In this document: one piece after another, positions 61,162 through 64,000 of the stretch | Numbering within the stretch: the first letter of the stretch is position 1 | Layout of the letters: each line of letters starts with the position of its first letter | Assembly: GCA_963766345.1 (NCBI GenBank) | Contig: CAVXZL010000008.1 | Span: 372,001 to 436,000, forward strand | Direction: 5' to 3' | DNA from: DASVFB01 sp963766345 | GTDB taxonomy: Bacteria; Actinomycetota; Thermoleophilia; Gaiellales; Gaiellaceae | DNA: 64,000 nt | Position numbers and translations under genes: made by a program | Notes under the pieces: model-generated | The model's database searches: none | What the model saw: the letters and a program-made list of their open reading frames with translations, nothing else | Told to the model about the DNA's origin: nothing

Positions 61162-61629
61162 GTGAGGGTACGGGCGGTTCGCGTGCTCGCGCTGGGGGTC
61201 TGTGCCCTCGCGCTCGCCGGCTGCGGCGACTCGAAAAACAAGGAGCCGTCGGCCCCTCACTGGGCCGGCCCGCCGCGGGCGGACGCCTCGGGGCATGTGC
61301 CGGTGGCGAGCTTCAACGACTATCTCGCAGGTGACGGCGCGGTCTTCGCGCGCTCGCCGACCGCCGCGAGCGCCGAGTTCCTCGCTCTCGACCGTCCGAA
61401 CGCGGCGGTGTCGACGGTGCAGGCGACGTCCCCGGGCGAGGTACAGAACTTCTCCGAGGTCGTGGCAACGCTCACCGGCCTGCAGGACGACTCGGTGCGC
61501 GAGGCGCGCTACACGCTCGAGTACCAGCGGAACGCCGACGGCGACTGGCGCCTGCGGGCGGCCGACTACGCACAGCGCTGCCAGGCCGGACGCGGCCACC
61601 AGGACTTCTCGCCGAAGGACTGCGTCTAG
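61162..61629 (+). CDS. lipoprotein of unknown function
   Basis: The 155-residue protein starts at GTG with a signal peptide ending in a lipobox (LALAGC, Cys21). The mature part is a NTF2-like or small beta domain with ASFNDYLAGDGAVFARSPTAA, RYTLEYQRNADGDWRL and a possible disulfide pair near the end (Cys in AQRCQAG and KDCV). It is divergent from mraZ. No function can be assigned. Confidence 0.72.
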   Translation: MRVRAVRVLALGVCALALAGCGDSKNKEPSAPHWAGPPRADASGHVPVASFNDYLAGDGAVFARSPTAASAEFLALDRPNAAVSTVQATSPGEVQNFSEVVATLTGLQDDSVREARYTLEYQRNADGDWRLRAADYAQRCQAGRGHQDFSPKDCV

Positions 61630-61631
61630 TC

Positions 61632-62450
61632 CTAGCTGCTCAGCGTGAGCTGCCGGCCGTACGGGCCCCGGCCGGTCACGACGGTGGCGCCGCACTCCGC
61701 CGCGAGCGCGAGCGCGTCGCGCGGATCGTCGCCACGGCCGAGCGCGAAGGTGAGGCCCGCCGCGAAGCAGTCCCCGGCGCCGTACGTGTCCTCGATCGGC
61801 GCGGGCGGGTCGGCCGCTTCGAACGGCCCGCCGGGCTGCGCCCAACCGCCGAGCGGCCCTGAGGTCGCAACGAACAGGCGCGGCGGCGGATCGAGGTCGC
61901 CGGGCTCGTAACGTTCGCCGGCGTCGGTCGCGCTGGCGACGAGCGCGTCGAGCTCGACGCCCGAGCGCACGAGCGTCGGCAGCTCGCGCGCCGTCGCGAC
62001 GACGACGCGCGCGTGGCGTGCCTTCGAAAGCGATTCGACGTCCCCGCCGGTGAAGTAGACGCATTCGGCTCGCCGTAGCTCCTCCCAGGGGAGCGCGCCG
62101 TCGCCGCCGCGCGGCCGGTGCTTGTCGCCGATGACGGTGATCGTGCGCTCGCCGGAGTCGTCGACATACGTGACACCGCGGCGCTGCGGCTCGGGGACCC
62201 ACGAGACGTGGAGCCGAAGCCCCTTCGCCTCGAGCTCGTCGCGTGCGCGGCGCCCGAGGTCGTCGTCGCCGAGCGCCGTGAAGAAGCTCGTCTCGCAGCC
62301 GAGGTTGACGAGCTGCACCGCGGCGACGGCGCCGCCGCCGGCCGCCTCCGACCACGCCTCCGACGCGTGGACGATCTCGCCCGGACGCGGCACTTCCTCG
62401 ACGCGGATGAAGTCGATCCATTCGACATGCCCGACGACTGCGGCTCGCAC
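61632..62450 (-). CDS. PfkB/ribokinase-family sugar kinase
   Basis: The 272-residue protein has the N-terminal AAGGGAVAAVQLVNLGCETSFFTALGDDDLG and the C-terminal PfkB signature IEDTYGAGDCFAAGLTFAL, with the catalytic Asp in GAGDCF. It phosphorylates a sugar, nucleoside or similar alcohol; the substrate is unknown. It is shorter than the usual 300 residues. It is convergent with the lipoprotein gene and divergent from the sigma-factor gene. Confidence 0.85.
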   Translation of the reverse strand: MRAAVVGHVEWIDFIRVEEVPRPGEIVHASEAWSEAAGGGAVAAVQLVNLGCETSFFTALGDDDLGRRARDELEAKGLRLHVSWVPEPQRRGVTYVDDSGERTITVIGDKHRPRGGDGALPWEELRRAECVYFTGGDVESLSKARHARVVVATARELPTLVRSGVELDALVASATDAGERYEPGDLDPPPRLFVATSGPLGGWAQPGGPFEAADPPAPIEDTYGAGDCFAAGLTFALGRGDDPRDALALAAECGATVVTGRGPYGRQLTLSS

Positions 62451-62486
62451 GGCTCACATTCTCGTGCCTGCGGCGGTTGGACCAGG

Positions 62487-62963
62487 ATGATGGAGGCCGT
62501 GGCGACGATCCCGCCGTTCGAGACCTTCTACGTCGAGCACCGCGACGTGGTCTTCGGCTTCCTCGCGCGGCGGCTCGGCCGGGCCGCGGCAGAAGATGCG
62601 TTCCAGGAGACGTTTCTCAGAGCGCTGCGCGCGTACGCACGCCTCGAGCACGGGAGGCACCTGCGCGCGTGGATCTTCACGATCGCCGCACGCGTCGCGA
62701 TCGACGCAGCCCAGCGCAAACGGACGGACGGCGTCCAGCTCGACGCGGAGCCGGCGAGCGAGGACTCGCGTCCGGCCTACCTCGAGCTCGAGCACCTCGC
62801 GGAGGAGCTGCCGCCGGCCGAGCGAGCGGCCGTCGTGCTCCGCTACGGCTACGACCTCCCCTACTCGGAGATCGGCGCCGCACTCGGCTCGTCGGCCGAC
62901 GCGGCTCGGCAGGCGGCGTCATCCGGAATTCGCAGGCTGCGTAGAAAGGAGGGACTCGCGTGA
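62487..62963 (+). CDS. ECF-type sigma factor
   Basis: ATG 62487 gives 158 residues (ATG 62490 is possible). Region 2 is FYVEHRDVVFGFLARRLGRAAAEDAFQETFLRALRAYARL, with HLRAWIFTIAARVAIDAAQRKR. Region 4 is LPPAERAAVVLRYGYDLPYSEIGAALGSSADAARQAASSGIRRLRRK. No anti-sigma gene adjoins. Its stop overlaps the ogt start (GTGA), so it and the alkyltransferase are made together, which suggests a link to alkylation stress. Confidence 0.9.
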   Translation: MMEAVATIPPFETFYVEHRDVVFGFLARRLGRAAAEDAFQETFLRALRAYARLEHGRHLRAWIFTIAARVAIDAAQRKRTDGVQLDAEPASEDSRPAYLELEHLAEELPPAERAAVVLRYGYDLPYSEIGAALGSSADAARQAASSGIRRLRRKEGLA

Positions 62964-63523
62964 AGGTCACAGCGAAGCTCGACACCCGTTTCCGCGACGC
63001 GGCGGCCGCCGCGGGCGACCTCGACGTCGGGTACGACATCGTCGAGACACCGATCGGCGCGATCTTCGTCGCCGCGACGCCGGCCGGACTGTGCCGAATC
63101 TCGTACGACCCGGAGCCCGAGCGCCTCGTCGAGAGCCTCGCACGCACGGTCGGCGTGCGCGTGCTGCGCGCGCCGCGTTCGGTGGACGAGACTCGCCGGC
63201 AGCTCGACGAGTACTTCGAGCACGCCCGTACGGACTTCGATCTCGCCATCGACCTGCGCGTCGCCGAAGGCTTCTCCCACCGCGTGCTCGACGCGCTCGC
63301 CCAGGTTCCCTATGGCGAGGTGACGACGTACGGCGAGCTGGCCCGGCGTGCCGAGCATCCACGCGCCGCACGCGCGGTCGGGACGATCATGAACCGCAAC
63401 CCGATTCCGATCGTGCTCCCCTGCCACCGTGTCGTCGGCTCGAGCGGCAGCCTCACGGGCTACGCCGGCGGGCTCGACCGAAAGGAGGCCTTGCTCAGGC
63501 TGGAGGGAGTAACGCTTCCCTGA
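62960..63523 (+). CDS. ogt: methylated-DNA--protein-cysteine methyltransferase
   Basis: The 187-residue protein has the active-site Cys155 in IPIVLPCHRVVGSSGSLTGYAGG and the DNA-binding helix YGEVTTYGELARRAEHPRAARAVGTIMNRNP. It repairs O6-methylguanine by transferring the methyl group to itself. The N-terminal domain is degenerate and lacks the Ada regulatory cysteines. It overlaps the sigma-factor gene by 4 nt and the convergent hisN-like gene by 29 nt. Confidence 0.94.
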   Translation: MKVTAKLDTRFRDAAAAAGDLDVGYDIVETPIGAIFVAATPAGLCRISYDPEPERLVESLARTVGVRVLRAPRSVDETRRQLDEYFEHARTDFDLAIDLRVAEGFSHRVLDALAQVPYGEVTTYGELARRAEHPRAARAVGTIMNRNPIPIVLPCHRVVGSSGSLTGYAGGLDRKEALLRLEGVTLP

Positions 63524-64000
63524 GCTCGTCGTGCAGAAGGCCGTTCGTGGCGAGGTAGAGTCGCTCGTCCTCCGTCCAGCGGCCGCCGGCTTCCTCGACG
63601 ATGAGGCGCGGCGCCTTGACGTCCCACGGGTTCATGACCGTGTCGCTCGCCGCCTCGATGCGCCCTTCCGCGACGAGGACGTACTGCCAGAAGTCCGTGT
63701 ACGTGCGCGCCACCGCGACGCGGTTCGCGAGCTCGGCGAACCGCGGGAAGCCGCGCAGGCTCGTCGTCGACACGTACGCGTTCGAGAGCTCCGCCACGCT
63801 CGAGACGCGGATCGGCGAACCGTCGAGGAATGCGCCACCGCCGCGCGACGACCACCACCGGTGCCCGAGCGCAGGCGCCGAGACGACGCCGGCGACGATC
63901 TCGCCCTCGCGCTCGAGCGCGATCAGCGTCGCCCAGATCGGGAGGCCGCGCGCGTACTGCTTCGTCCCGTCGATCGGGTCGAGCCACCAGCGGACGTCCG
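63495..64000 (-). CDS. hisN: inositol-monophosphatase-fold histidinol phosphatase (5' partial)
   Basis: The C-terminal 168 residues are visible; the gene starts beyond the window. WWLDPIDGTKQYARGLPIWATLIALE is the metal-site motif, and VMNPWDVKAPRLIVEEAGG is the second one. GVVSAPALGHRWWSSRGGGAF fits the actinobacterial histidinol-phosphatase (HisN) subgroup better than generic inositol monophosphatase. It would act in histidine synthesis if so. The subgroup call is inference. Confidence 0.75.
   Translation of the reverse strand, partial: DVRWWLDPIDGTKQYARGLPIWATLIALEREGEIVAGVVSAPALGHRWWSSRGGGAFLDGSPIRVSSVAELSNAYVSTTSLRGFPRFAELANRVAVARTYTDFWQYVLVAEGRIEAASDTVMNPWDVKAPRLIVEEAGGRWTEDERLYLATNGLLHDELREALLPPA

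Overview
The window looks like chromosome from a high-GC actinobacterium, most likely class Thermoleophilia (Gaiellales/Solirubrobacterales-like). The reasons are the strong GC bias, heavy use of GTG and TTG starts, many 4-nt stop/start overlaps (GTGA, ATGA), a complete actinobacterial-style division and cell-wall (dcw) cluster with a meso-diaminopimelate-type MurE, and several small cysteine-rich proteins of unknown function. The lineage is an inference from style and gene content; no rRNA gene is present.

Layout. 1-6.5 kb: end of an ABC exporter, a polytopic membrane protein, an HD-fold protein with an altered HD motif, tRNA-Gln(CUG), a GNAT acetyltransferase, a TetR regulator and a GAF-GGDEF diguanylate cyclase. 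6.6-10.8 kb: an operon of DUF4129, MoxR and DUF58 type with two extra membrane proteins; the last gene probably starts at ATT. 10.9-19.5 kb: mixed accessory genes, namely small Cys protein, VOC protein, APH-like kinase, methyltransferase, a large adenylate-cyclase/AAA/TPR regulator, a 56-aa zinc-ribbon protein, an ECF sigma factor with a SnoaL-like tail, and an MFS transporter with an orphan palindromic operator.

19.85-25.24 kb: a 5.4-kb element integrated in the 3' end of tRNA-Glu(CUC), bounded by 22-bp direct repeats. It carries a tyrosine integrase (broken by a single missing base), an RHH protein, a probable phage/plasmid-type replication initiator followed by two strong hairpins, and two regulator-effector cargo pairs (cupin/MarR and ArsR/SRPBCC). 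This is the most unusual part of the window.

25.3-41.3 kb: HExxH metallopeptidase, gltX, nfo, MFS, a 9-Cys protein, a Ca2+/H+ antiporter with a frameshift, a MacB-like ABC exporter, a beta-lactamase-fold hydrolase, ltaE, an SRPBCC-ArsR-VOC operon with a clear operator, rlmN, a GyrI-like protein and a TPR protein.

41.2-46.4 kb: gcvT-gcvH-gcvPA-gcvPB-msrB-msrA-TPR read leftward as one overlapping unit, directly downstream of ftsZ. It combines the glycine cleavage system with methionine sulfoxide repair. 46.7-61.1 kb: the dcw cluster, read leftward in the order mraZ-rsmH-ftsL-ftsI-murE-murF-mraY-murD-ftsW-murG-murC-murB-ftsQ-ftsZ. It has MraZ boxes at the head and a separate promoter before ftsZ. 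61.2-64 kb: a lipoprotein, a PfkB kinase, an ECF sigma factor overlapping ogt, and the C-terminal part of a histidinol-phosphatase-like enzyme.

Two genes (integrase and antiporter) carry single-base frameshifts that a one-base change would repair, so either recent decay or assembly error is possible.
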